A stretch of DNA of 48,765 nucleotides from the NCBI GenBank assembly GCA_902467875.1, contig CABQWP010000008.1:1-48765 (forward strand). The letters run 5' to 3'. The notes beneath the pieces were generated by a model. It made no database searches. It was not told the origin of the DNA and saw nothing but the letters and a program-made list of their open reading frames with translations. Shown piece by piece: positions 39,926 to 48,707 of the stretch; within the stretch, counting starts at the first letter, position 1, and each line of letters begins with the position of its first letter. The position numbers and the translations under genes were made by a program. Source of the DNA: an uncultured Collinsella sp. GTDB taxonomy: Bacteria; Actinomycetota; Coriobacteriia; Coriobacteriales; Coriobacteriaceae.

Positions 39926-41722
39926 ATGCATTCGTTTAAGATCACCAATCAATTCCTACTCGATGATGAGCCGTTCACCATCTTGTCGGGGGCGATTCAC
40001 TATATGCGTGTTCATCCGAGCGACTGGCACCACTCGCTCTATAACCTTAAGGCTCTTGGGTTTAATACGGTCGAAACGTATGTACCGTGGAATCTTCATG
40101 AGCCAAAGCCTGGCGTCTTCGATTTTTCTGGTTCAGTTGATTTGGCGGCATTTCTTGATGAAGCAGCGTCACTCGGTCTGTATGCAATTGTTCGGCCCTC
40201 TCCGTTTATTTGTGCAGAATGGGAATTTGGCGGCATGCCAGCATGGCTGCTGCGCGAACATGATATGAGGCCGCGTAGCAGCGACCCCAAATTTCTTGCT
40301 CACGTTGCGCAGTACTACGACCATCTCATGCCGATACTCGTCTCGCGTCAGATTGACAAGGGCGGAAACATCATCATGATGCAGGTTGAAAACGAGTATG
40401 GATCATATTGCGAGGATAAGGATTATCTTCGCGCGATTCGTCGCCTTATGGTCGAGCGTGGGGTTTCCGTGCCCCTTTGTACTTCCGATGGCCCGTGGCG
40501 TGGGTGCCTTCGTGCCGGTACGCTCATTGACGATGATGTGTTGTGCACCGGCAACTTTGGTTCTCATGCAAAGGAGAACTTTGAGGCTCTTTCTGCTTTT
40601 CACAAGGAGCATGGAAAACAATGGCCTCTTATGTGCATGGAGTTGTGGGACGGCTGGTTCAATCGCTATGGGGAGAACGTCATCAGACGCGATCCCGAAG
40701 ATCTTGCCTCTTGCGTTCGCGAGGTGCTCGAGCTTGGAGGATCTTTAAACCTCTACATGTTTCATGGAGGCACCAACTTTGGATTTATGAACGGATGTTC
40801 TGCACGCCATACGCATGACCTGCACCAGGTGACATCATATGACTACGATGCTCCATTGGACGAACAGGGCAACCCGACCGAGAAATACTTCGCAATTCAA
40901 AGGACAGTTCACGAGCTGTATCCCGATATCGCGCAAAGCAAGCCGTTAACAAAAAAGGCGTTTTCCATGCCCGATATTTCGGTGAGTGAGCGCGTAAGTC
41001 TCTTTAATGTGCTCGATATTCTTTCGGAGCCGATTGAAGCCCAATATCCTATGCCCATGGAAGAGATGGGCCAGTCGTATGGATATACGTTATATACCAC
41101 GACTGTCGAGCGTGACCGTGCAGATGAAGAGCGTATTCGGGTTATTGACGCCCGCGACCGCGCTCAGGTGTTTGTGAACGGTGACAAAGTGGCGACGCAG
41201 TATCAGGAGCACATCGGGGAAGATATTCACTGCGTTCTTCCCTGTGAACACAACCGCCTGGATGTTCTGACCGAGGATATGGGTCGCGTCAATTATGGTC
41301 ACAAATTGCTCGCTGATACGCAGCATAAGGGCATTAGGACAGGAGTTTGCGTTGATCTTCACTTTGTTACCGGTTGGGAGATGCGTTGTCTGCCACTCGA
41401 TAACATCGATAATCTTGATTATTCCGCCGGCTGGGTAGAGGGGCAACCTTCCTTTTATCGCGCAAAGTTTGATATATCTGAGCCGGCTGATACCTTTATC
41501 GACACTACGGGTTTTGGAAAGGGTGTGGCATTCGTAAACGGAACGAATGTCGGACGTTTTTGGGATAAGGGTCCCATCATGACGCTCTATGTTCCGCACG
41601 GTTTATTACACCCTGGTACCAATGAACTCGTTATGTTCGAAACAGAGGGCGTGTATGATGCGAAAATCTCCCTTCGCTCTGAGCCCGTTATCCGTACACT
41701 TGAACAAGAAGGAGTTGAGTAG
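39926..41722 (+). CDS. Glycoside hydrolase family 35 beta-galactosidase (BgaC-like)
   Basis: 598 aa, intracellular (no signal peptide). The GH35 barrel begins LLDDEPFTILSGAIHYMRVHPSDW; acid/base in QVENEYGS (E157), nucleophile in CMELWDGWFNRYG (E239); the C-terminal beta domains end near FGKGVAFVNGTNVGRFWDKGP. Pneumococcal BgaC, also in an operon with a mannose-family PTS and agaS, is specific for beta-1,3-linked galactose. By analogy this enzyme splits an imported Gal-beta-1,3-HexNAc. The gene is visibly more A/T-rich than the surrounding core genes, which hints at transfer. Start ATG 39926 behind CGGGAG. Confidence 0.92.
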   Translation: MHSFKITNQFLLDDEPFTILSGAIHYMRVHPSDWHHSLYNLKALGFNTVETYVPWNLHEPKPGVFDFSGSVDLAAFLDEAASLGLYAIVRPSPFICAEWEFGGMPAWLLREHDMRPRSSDPKFLAHVAQYYDHLMPILVSRQIDKGGNIIMMQVENEYGSYCEDKDYLRAIRRLMVERGVSVPLCTSDGPWRGCLRAGTLIDDDVLCTGNFGSHAKENFEALSAFHKEHGKQWPLMCMELWDGWFNRYGENVIRRDPEDLASCVREVLELGGSLNLYMFHGGTNFGFMNGCSARHTHDLHQVTSYDYDAPLDEQGNPTEKYFAIQRTVHELYPDIAQSKPLTKKAFSMPDISVSERVSLFNVLDILSEPIEAQYPMPMEEMGQSYGYTLYTTTVERDRADEERIRVIDARDRAQVFVNGDKVATQYQEHIGEDIHCVLPCEHNRLDVLTEDMGRVNYGHKLLADTQHKGIRTGVCVDLHFVTGWEMRCLPLDNIDNLDYSAGWVEGQPSFYRAKFDISEPADTFIDTTGFGKGVAFVNGTNVGRFWDKGPIMTLYVPHGLLHPGTNELVMFETEGVYDAKISLRSEPVIRTLEQEGVE

Positions 41723-41724
41723 AA

Positions 41725-42189
41725 ATGATTGTAGGCGCACGAATCGACTTTCGCTTGATTCACGGACAGGTGGCAAACCTCTGGTCTAACGCCCGTCAGG
41801 TAAGCCGCTTCATGGTAGTTGACGACGAGGTATCGCAAGATGCTACCCAAAAGCAGGTTCTTCGCATGGCTTGCCCGGCAACTGTGAAGTTGTCCGTGCT
41901 TCCTGTCGACAAGGCCGCTGCCAACATCACTGCTGGCAAATATGATGCGCAACGTCTCTTCATTGTTGCGAAAAAGCCTGAGGTCTACGTTCGACTTTTG
42001 GAACAAGGTGTTAAGCTTGAGCAGCTCATCGTCGGTAATATGACGACAATGGAGCCGGTCAAGAAGCTGAATCGCAACATTAGTTGCGACCAGGGGGACC
42101 TTGACGCATTTGCCAAACTCAAGGCCGATAATCTTCCTATTGTCATTCAGCTGACGCCGCAGGATAACCCAGAGGCTCTCAAGCTCTAG
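41725..42189 (+). CDS. PTS system mannose/fructose/sorbose-family EIIB
   Basis: 154 aa, the usual length. MIVGARIDFRLIHGQVA has the phosphorylated histidine (H13). It takes phosphate from EIIA (44893) and phosphorylates the sugar bound in EIIC/EIID. Start 2 nt after the GH35 stop, so coupled. Confidence 0.95.
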   Translation: MIVGARIDFRLIHGQVANLWSNARQVSRFMVVDDEVSQDATQKQVLRMACPATVKLSVLPVDKAAANITAGKYDAQRLFIVAKKPEVYVRLLEQGVKLEQLIVGNMTTMEPVKKLNRNISCDQGDLDAFAKLKADNLPIVIQLTPQDNPEALKL

Positions 42190-42282
42190 TTGAATTAACG
42201 CTAGGCCGTGAAGGGGGATGCACGGTTTATATAAGCGTATTGGTATTGTAGAAACTGTTACACCTTAAATAAGGAGTTTACC

Positions 42283-43170
42283 ATGATTGCTTGGTGGCAG
42301 ATTCTTCTGTTAACCCTGTATGCGGGTTATCAGATTCTGGATGAGCTGAACTGGTACACCTGTGCCGGCTCAGCCGTCTTCTCCGGTATGATTACCGGTT
42401 TGATTATGGGTGACCTGCAGACTGGCCTGTTTATCGGCGGCAGCATGCAGCTCACCGTCCTGGGCGTTGGTACCTTTGGCGGCGCCTCTCGTATCGATGC
42501 CAACTCCGGCACTCTGGTCGCCACTGCCTTTGCCGTGGGTGCGGGCATGAATCCCGAGACGGCTCTTGCCGCCATCGGCGTACCTGTCGCTGCCATTCTC
42601 GTTTACACCGATATCGCCGGCCGTTTCGCCAACACGTTCTTCGGTCACATGTGCGATGCCGATATCGAGAAGATGAACTGGGGCGCCTACAACGTACACT
42701 ACTTGCTCGGTGCCGTTTCCTGGATGTTGTCCCGCATGATTCCGGTCTTCCTGGCTCTCGCATTTGGCCAGGGCTTGGTCGAGGGCATCACCACCGCCCT
42801 TAACGGCGACTGGAAGTGGCTGGGTGACGGTCTGTCTGTTGCTGGCGGTGCCTTGCCCGCCGTTGGCTTCGCCATCCTGCTCCGTTACCTGCCGGTCAAA
42901 AAGCACGTCGCCTACCTGCTGCTCGGCTTTGTAGTCGCCGCCCTGTTTGGTACGGCCTTCACGAGCATCATGAACCTCAACGCCAACATCGTCGCTGTGA
43001 ACGGTGCGCTTGGTAAGGGCGCCGTGGATATGGTCGGTATGTTCAATAACATGTCGATGCTGGCGATCGCTATTATTGGCTTTGCTCTGTCTTTGCTGTA
43101 CTACAAGAACAACCAGCGTCCCGTCGCTGCTGCTGGCGCTGCGGAGGGAGACGACGACGATGAGCTCTAA
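42283..43170 (+). CDS. PTS system mannose-family EIIC permease
   Basis: 295 aa membrane component with about seven hydrophobic segments and the family segment GDLQTGLFIGGSMQL. C-terminus EGDDDDEL overlaps the EIID start by 11 nt. Start ATG 42283 behind AAGGAG. A 93-nt gap separates it from EIIB; it contains no clear terminator. Confidence 0.94.
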   Translation: MIAWWQILLLTLYAGYQILDELNWYTCAGSAVFSGMITGLIMGDLQTGLFIGGSMQLTVLGVGTFGGASRIDANSGTLVATAFAVGAGMNPETALAAIGVPVAAILVYTDIAGRFANTFFGHMCDADIEKMNWGAYNVHYLLGAVSWMLSRMIPVFLALAFGQGLVEGITTALNGDWKWLGDGLSVAGGALPAVGFAILLRYLPVKKHVAYLLLGFVVAALFGTAFTSIMNLNANIVAVNGALGKGAVDMVGMFNNMSMLAIAIIGFALSLLYYKNNQRPVAAAGAAEGDDDDEL

Positions 43171-43999
43171 TGAGAAACTCGCCAATGGCACCACTGGCTA
43201 CAAGATTACCAAGGACGACCTTGCGCAGATCAACCGTCGTAACCTGCTTGGTTTCCAGGATGGTTGGAACTACGAGCGTATGCAACACTCTGGTTATCTC
43301 TGGATTATCCTGCCCACGCTGCGCAAGCTGTACGGTGACGGCACGCCGGAGCTAAAGGAAGCCTGCCGCGCCCAGTGCGCACCGTTCTTCAACACCTCAA
43401 ACTTCCTCAACACGATCATCACCGGTATCGATTTGGCGATCGAGGAAGAGGAGGGCATTGAGGGCCTCGAGGCTGTTGCCGGTCTCAAGACTGGTCTCAT
43501 GGGACCGCTGGCTTCCATCGGCGATTCCATCTTCGGTTCGCTGCTCCCGACCATTTTCGGCGCTCTGGCTGCCAATATGGCCATGAACGGCAACCCCTTG
43601 GGTATCTTCATCTGGGTCGCCGTTAACATCCTTGTTGACTGGTTCCGCTGCAAGCAGACTCACATGGCCTATGAGCAGGGTATGAAGCTCGTCACCACCA
43701 TGAGCGACCGCCTGAACGCGTTGACCGACGCGGCCTCCGTAATGGGTGTCTTTATGGTCGGTGCCCTGGTCGCAACCAATGTCGGTATCGTTATTGCGGC
43801 GAAGCCTGTTATCGGCGGCGTTACCGTTGACTTGCAGAACATCTGCAATATGATTTGCCCCAAGCTGGTTCCTGCCGCACTCGTCGGCTTCGTATACTGG
43901 CTCCTCGGTAAGAAGGGCATGACCTCGACGAAGGCCATCTTTATCGTCTTGGTTCTGTCCATTGCCTTGGGTGCATTCGGTATCATTTGCAAGGGCTAA
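43160..43999 (+). CDS. PTS system mannose-family EIID
   Basis: 279 aa. Family segments: NLLGFQDGWNYERMQHSGYLW near the N-terminus, GLMGPLASIGDSIFGSLLPTI in the middle and C-terminal membrane helices. Start ATG 43160 follows GGAGGGAG 9 nt upstream; an in-frame start at 43004 would lie deep inside EIIC. With EIIC it forms the channel. Confidence 0.94.
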   Translation: MSSNEKLANGTTGYKITKDDLAQINRRNLLGFQDGWNYERMQHSGYLWIILPTLRKLYGDGTPELKEACRAQCAPFFNTSNFLNTIITGIDLAIEEEEGIEGLEAVAGLKTGLMGPLASIGDSIFGSLLPTIFGALAANMAMNGNPLGIFIWVAVNILVDWFRCKQTHMAYEQGMKLVTTMSDRLNALTDAASVMGVFMVGALVATNVGIVIAAKPVIGGVTVDLQNICNMICPKLVPAALVGFVYWLLGKKGMTSTKAIFIVLVLSIALGAFGIICKG

Positions 44000-44041
44000 A
44001 TACCCCATATTGTCGCGACATTTGATCCTCAATTAAGATGT

Positions 44042-44105
44042 GGCGCACACCTCCAAGGCGACTTTATCGCCATATCCCCTGGAGTGTGCGCCTCTTTTGT
44101 TTTGT
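44042..44105 (+). terminator. Bipartite terminator between EIID and the TPR-like gene
   Basis: GGCGCACACCTCCA (44042-44055) pairs with TGGAGTGTGCGCC (44080-44092), with one bulge, around an inner GGCGA/TCGCC stem, followed by TCTTTTGTTTTG. It splits the PTS genes into two transcripts or lets only part of the transcription through to EIIA. Confidence 0.82.
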
Positions 44106-44187
44106 CGGACACCGCTGTTCATAGGCGGTTATGCAGTCATCGTGTTCGATTAATTCATTAAGGCTGCCTTGAAGGGAATATAGTGCA

Positions 44188-44811
44188 ATGCCATTTTGGA
44201 TTGTCCTGTTCATTTGTGTTGTCGTGGCTTATTTCGCTGTGACCGAAGGAGCGAAAAAATACTTCGATATGAAATTGCAGGTATTGTTTAACTTGGGCTT
44301 ATACCAAGACTGCATAGACCTGCTCGATCGCAAACTAGCGCGCATAGTAATGTCTACGTATAAGCAGTATTACCTGCGTTTCACGATCTATGAAGCTGCT
44401 GATATGGACGCATATGCAGATCGAATGCTTGACCACTTGCTGGAGATGCCGTGCAGCGACAAACAACGTCGACAGCTTGCGGTTCGCGCCTTTAATTTCT
44501 ATATCAAGACGGGTGACCGGAAGCGGGCGGCGTCCATGTTGGAAGAGATGCGCCCCATCGTGTCGAAGGGCATTTTGGCGGACAGTCAATTAACCTACGA
44601 CATAGTCTTTTGCCGTCGGCATGATAAGATCGATGAGATGGAAGCTATGCTGGATACGAACGACCTTGGGTTACGCGGAAAGCTCTATCTGCTGCTTTCA
44701 TATCAATATGAGAGCAGCGGGAACAAGGGCGAAGCACTTAGATATCGCAACCTTGAAAAGCAGCTTAGAGACGCTCACAGACCTCCCACGATAAAACAAA
44801 ATACTCACTAA
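44188..44811 (+). CDS. Membrane-anchored TPR-like protein of unknown function
   Basis: 207 aa. One N-terminal helix (MPFWIVLFICVVVAYFAV) followed by helical pairs like tetratricopeptide repeats (FNLGLYQDCIDLLDRKLA, AVRAFNFYIKTGDRKRAASMLEEM, LLLSYQYESSGNKGEALRY). Codon use is A/T-rich, like GH35 and the second GntR. It separates EIID from EIIA, an unusual place. No family name recognised; could be a scaffold for the PTS complex or an unrelated cargo gene. Start ATG 44188 has no strong ribosome site (GAAGGGAAT upstream). Confidence 0.78.
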   Translation: MPFWIVLFICVVVAYFAVTEGAKKYFDMKLQVLFNLGLYQDCIDLLDRKLARIVMSTYKQYYLRFTIYEAADMDAYADRMLDHLLEMPCSDKQRRQLAVRAFNFYIKTGDRKRAASMLEEMRPIVSKGILADSQLTYDIVFCRRHDKIDEMEAMLDTNDLGLRGKLYLLLSYQYESSGNKGEALRYRNLEKQLRDAHRPPTIKQNTH

Positions 44812-44892
44812 ACTTTAATGATGCAGTGGTCGTAAGAGCCCTTTTGAGGGGTTCTATGGCTAGAGAAAGCGAACGGTAGAAAGGTAGATAGA

Positions 44893-45321
44893 ATGATTGG
44901 ATTTGTACTAACTGGTCACGGTCAGTTTGCACCTGGTTTGAAAAGCGCTGTGGATATGGTCGCCGGCGAACAGCCTAATTTTGAGGTAGTTCCTTTTGCG
45001 GGCTCGGAGGCGGTTACTTTTGGTGATGATTTGCGAACCTGCATTGCCAAGATGCGTCAAGCTTGTGATGGCGTATTGGTGTTTGTTGATTTGCTTGGCG
45101 GTACTCCGTTCAATCAAGCTATCCCAATGACGACTGAGCTCGATAACGTGACCGTTGTCACCGGAACAAATCTACCTATGTTGGTGGAGCTCGTTATGAC
45201 GCGTGCGTTTGGAGACCCAACGCTTGATGAACTTGCCGAACGCGCACGGGTCGTTGGTCGTGAGGGAGTCGATCTCAAGAAACTCGAGAGTGCTGACATT
45301 GATGAAGACGATGAGATGTAG
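44893..45321 (+). CDS. PTS system mannose-family EIIA
   Basis: 142 aa. MIGFVLTGHGQFAPGL carries the phosphorylated histidine (H9); VFVDLLGGTPFNQA is the second family segment. Phosphorylated by HPr, it serves the EIIB at 41725. The C-terminus is acidic (ESADIDEDDEM). Confidence 0.94.
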   Translation: MIGFVLTGHGQFAPGLKSAVDMVAGEQPNFEVVPFAGSEAVTFGDDLRTCIAKMRQACDGVLVFVDLLGGTPFNQAIPMTTELDNVTVVTGTNLPMLVELVMTRAFGDPTLDELAERARVVGREGVDLKKLESADIDEDDEM

Positions 45322-45408
45322 TGTCGCTATTAGCCCATTTATTGGACATGTTGGTGCGTTACCTGAAGGCTGAAGTATTGGTCAATTGCTCATTACGTGG
45401 AGAATATC

Positions 45409-46143
45409 ATGACGTGCACGAGGCACAGACAACCGCTATATGACCAGCTCGTAGATATTCTGATCGAAAAAATTGATCATGAATATCAGCCAGGTGATTT
45501 GATTCCGTCCGAACGTGAGCTTGCCGAACGTTTCGGGCTTTCGCGGTCGACTGTCCGGCTTGCAATTCAGGAACTTGAGTATCTTGGTCGGATTGTGCGA
45601 AAACAAGGTCGCGGTACGTTTGTTGCCGATCGACTAGCTCAAGCAACAAATCTTACCCAATCGTACAGTTTTACTGAACAGATGAAAGCGATGGGCCGGC
45701 TGCCAGAAACAACCATCTTAGAGTTCTGTGAAATGGAAGCAGATAAAACGCTCTCGATGCAAATGGGGATTCATTTGGGTGAAAAGGTATTAAAACTCAA
45801 ACGTTTACGAATGGCAGATGGTATACCTATGATGGTTGAGCGTAGCTATCTTCCAGCAAGGCTCTTTATTTCACTCAAGCGTCCTCTACTCGAACAAAAG
45901 CCCCTTTACGATGTCATTGAGCAGGATTATCAGCAGAAAATTCGAGTGGCGGATGAGGAGTTCTCTGCGGGTATAGCACGTCCATGTGACGCTCGGCTTC
46001 TAGGTATTGGTGAAGGTGCGCCAGTTCTGGACATAGTCCGAACTACTCACAACACCCAAAATGATGTTGTCGAGTTCACGCTTTCGGTGGCTCGTGCGGA
46101 CAAGTTTAAGTACAGGATTTCTCATTATCGAGATACTCTGTGA
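45409..46143 (+). CDS. GntR/HutC-family regulator, amino-sugar type (paralogue 2)
   Basis: 244 aa, with the same winged-helix plus UTRA layout as the gene at 38196 and a matching C-terminus (VARADKFKYRISHYRDTL). A/T-rich codon use, unlike paralogue 1, so it is not a recent tandem copy. It probably controls the GH35-PTS genes and/or agaS-nagA in response to a hexosamine phosphate. Start ATG 45409 with GTGGAG upstream; GTG 45397 is an alternative. Confidence 0.9.
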   Translation: MTCTRHRQPLYDQLVDILIEKIDHEYQPGDLIPSERELAERFGLSRSTVRLAIQELEYLGRIVRKQGRGTFVADRLAQATNLTQSYSFTEQMKAMGRLPETTILEFCEMEADKTLSMQMGIHLGEKVLKLKRLRMADGIPMMVERSYLPARLFISLKRPLLEQKPLYDVIEQDYQQKIRVADEEFSAGIARPCDARLLGIGEGAPVLDIVRTTHNTQNDVVEFTLSVARADKFKYRISHYRDTL

Positions 46144-46254
46144 TCGGATACGAGTGCCAACGAAAGAAAAACAGCCTATGACTACTACCCGATTTAACTT
46201 TTCAGATTAAGTCTTTATATATCAGACAATTTAGTAAAGAAAGAGGTATTAGAA

Positions 46255-47421
46255 ATGTTCGAGAAGAGTGTCGAGGAGCTTACCGAGCTCGGCGCCCAGA
46301 TCACCACGGCCGAGATTGCTCAGCAGCCCAAGCTTTGGCGTGATACGCTCAACATCTATCGCGAGAACAAGGAGACCATCGAGGCCTTTCTGGCTGAGGC
46401 TCGCGCTATGGGCGAGGGCCGTCTGTCTGTTGTCTTCACCGGTGCCGGTACGTCCGACTACGTTGGCGATACCTGCGCCCCGTACCTGCGTCACGCTGGC
46501 AACACTGATCTCTACGACTTTAAGCCCATCGCCACGACCGACATCGTGAGCGCCCCGCGCGACTTCCTGCGCGCCGAGGATCCCACGCTCGTGGTTTCCT
46601 TTGCCCGCTCTGGCAATAGCCCCGAGAGCCTTGCCGCCGTTGCCGTTGCCAAGGAGCTTGTCCATAACGTCAAGTTCCTCAACATCACCTGCGCTCCCGA
46701 GGGCAAGCTCGCCGTTGAGTCTGCCGATGATCCCAACGCGCTGACGCTGCTCATTCCGCGCGCCAACGACAAGGGCTTCGCCATGACTGGATCTTATTCC
46801 TGCATGACCCTGCTCTCCACCCTTATTTTCGACACTGCCTCTGACGAGCAGAAAGCCGAGTGGGTCGAGACGATTGCCAAGATGGGCGAGGAGGTCATCT
46901 CTCGTGAGTCTGAGATCGCCGATTACCTGGCTGGCGACTTCAACCGCGTGACCTACTTGGGTTCTGGCTCCTTTGGTGGCCTTGCCCAGGAGAGCCAGCT
47001 CAAGATCCTCGAGCTCGCTCACGGTCTGGTCGCTACTTCCTACGACACCTCCATGGGCTATCGTCACGGACCCAAGTCCTTCGTCGACGATAAGACGCTC
47101 GTCTTCGTGTTCGTCAACAACGACGCCTACACCCGTCAGTACGATATCGACATCCTCAACGAGATCGGCGGCGACGAGATCGCTCAGCACACCGTCGCCG
47201 TTCAGCAGGAAGGTGCTACCGTCTATGAGGGTGAGTCCTTCACCTTTAAGGGCTACGAAGCGCTTCCCGAGGGCTACCTCGCTCTGCCGTTCGTGATGTT
47301 TGCCCAGGCCATCAGCCTGCTCAACTCCGTGCGCGTGGGCAACACGCCCGATACGCCGAGCCCCACCGGCACGGTCAACCGCGTGGTCAAGGGCGTGACG
47401 ATTCACCCCTTCACCGCTTAA
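46255..47421 (+). CDS. agaS: AgaS-type SIS-domain sugar isomerase/deaminase
   Basis: 388 aa. Two SIS domains: VVFTGAGTSDYVGDT and VSFARSGNSPES in the first, YLGSGSFGGLAQES and MGYRHGPKSFV in the second. AgaS converts galactosamine-6-P to tagatose-6-P with release of ammonia (by family knowledge). Fits after NagA-type deacetylation of GalNAc-6-P. Start ATG 46255 behind AAGAGG. Codons return to GC-rich core style here. Confidence 0.92.
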   Translation: MFEKSVEELTELGAQITTAEIAQQPKLWRDTLNIYRENKETIEAFLAEARAMGEGRLSVVFTGAGTSDYVGDTCAPYLRHAGNTDLYDFKPIATTDIVSAPRDFLRAEDPTLVVSFARSGNSPESLAAVAVAKELVHNVKFLNITCAPEGKLAVESADDPNALTLLIPRANDKGFAMTGSYSCMTLLSTLIFDTASDEQKAEWVETIAKMGEEVISRESEIADYLAGDFNRVTYLGSGSFGGLAQESQLKILELAHGLVATSYDTSMGYRHGPKSFVDDKTLVFVFVNNDAYTRQYDIDILNEIGGDEIAQHTVAVQQEGATVYEGESFTFKGYEALPEGYLALPFVMFAQAISLLNSVRVGNTPDTPSPTGTVNRVVKGVTIHPFTA

Positions 47422-47439
47422 TCGCGTCCCTCTGTAAGG

Positions 47440-47477
47440 GCGCCCGTCCGCTCATAACGGCGGGCGGGCGCTTTTTG
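47440..47477 (+). terminator. Rho-independent terminator of agaS
   Basis: GCGCCCGTCCG (47440-47450) pairs with CGGGCGGGCGC (47461-47471), one G-T, then TTTTT. Confidence 0.88.
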
Positions 47478-47537
47478 TTTTACCTGAGCTGGGTATAGCA
47501 TCACCACAGTCAACTGCTTTAGAAGCAAGGAGTGCAT

Positions 47538-48707
47538 ATGAGCACGTACGCAATTAAGGCTGACAAGTTCTTCTTGCCGGCAGGCCCGCAACTGGGCGGC
47601 TATCTTATGGTCGAGGATGGCGTCTTTGGCGCCTGGCAGGCCGACGAGCCCTCTTGCGAGATTAAGGACTACACGGGGTCGTGGATCGCACCGGGTATGG
47701 TCGATACTCACATCCATGGCTTCTACAACCACTCAACTACCGATAATGATCCCGTGGGCATCGATATCAGCTCGACCGAGCTCGCCCGTCGCGGTACCAC
47801 CAGCTGGCTGCCCACGACGTTCACCGATGGCGTCGAGCAGATCAAGGACGCCTGCGCCGCCATCGCTCAGGCGGACGAGGGTCGCGGCCCCGACTTCTGC
47901 GGTGCTCGCATTCAGGGCATCTACCTGGAGGGCCCCTTCTTTACCATGAAGCACGTGGGCGCGCAGAACCCCGCTTATCTTATCGATCCCTCCGAGGAGA
48001 TCTTTGATCAGTGGCAGGAGGCTGCGGGTGGTCGCATCGTCAAGAGCGCCATGGCGGCCGAGCGCGACGGTGCCGCTGCTTATGTGGCTGCTCTGAACGC
48101 CAAGGGTGTGGTGACCAGCATCGGTCACTCCGACGCCACCTACGATGAGTGCATCGCTGCCATCAACGCCGGTGCCAGCTGCTTTACGCATACCTATAAC
48201 GGCCAGCGCGGGCTGCATCACCGTGAGCCCGGTGTCGTGGGCGCTGCCATGTCCACGCCCGAGACCTACGCCGAGATCATCTGTGACGGCAAGCACGTTA
48301 ACCCTGCTGCCATCAAGGCGCTGCTGCAGGCCAAGGGCTGGCAGCACACGGTGCTCATCACCGACTGCCTGGGTTGCGGCGGCATGCCCGAGGGCAGCTA
48401 CACCAGTGGTGGCATGGACGTCATCATGAAGGACAACCTGTGCTGGCTCGCCGACGGCAAGAGCATTGCCGGCTCGGTGCTCACGCTTGCCCAGGGCGTC
48501 AAGAACATCGTCGACTGGGGCATCGCCAGCGCCGATATCGCCATTCGCATGGCAACCGAGGTGCCGGCTCGCTCCGCGCACATCGAGGATAAGTGCGGCA
48601 GCATCATGCCAGGTCGCGACGCCGACTTTGTCGTGTTCGACCATGAGCTCACCCTCGTCGAGACGTATGTTGGCGGTCAGAGCGTCGGCAACGCCTTTAC
48701 CGAGTAA
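47538..48707 (+). CDS. nagA: N-acetylglucosamine-6-phosphate deacetylase
   Basis: 389 aa amidohydrolase that removes acetyl from GlcNAc-6-P and, in many bacteria, GalNAc-6-P. Metal and substrate segments: GMVDTHIHG, YLEGPFF, SIGHSDATYDE, FTHTYNGQRGLHHREPG (matching the FNAM-type loop), and LITDCLGCGG with the catalytic aspartate. Start ATG 47538 has AAGGAG 5 nt upstream. The first 37 codons are duplicated at 39071. It lies 40 nt beyond the agaS terminator, so it may have its own promoter. It supplies hexosamine-6-P to AgaS or to an unseen NagB. Confidence 0.95.
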   Translation: MSTYAIKADKFFLPAGPQLGGYLMVEDGVFGAWQADEPSCEIKDYTGSWIAPGMVDTHIHGFYNHSTTDNDPVGIDISSTELARRGTTSWLPTTFTDGVEQIKDACAAIAQADEGRGPDFCGARIQGIYLEGPFFTMKHVGAQNPAYLIDPSEEIFDQWQEAAGGRIVKSAMAAERDGAAAYVAALNAKGVVTSIGHSDATYDECIAAINAGASCFTHTYNGQRGLHHREPGVVGAAMSTPETYAEIICDGKHVNPAAIKALLQAKGWQHTVLITDCLGCGGMPEGSYTSGGMDVIMKDNLCWLADGKSIAGSVLTLAQGVKNIVDWGIASADIAIRMATEVPARSAHIEDKCGSIMPGRDADFVVFDHELTLVETYVGGQSVGNAFTE

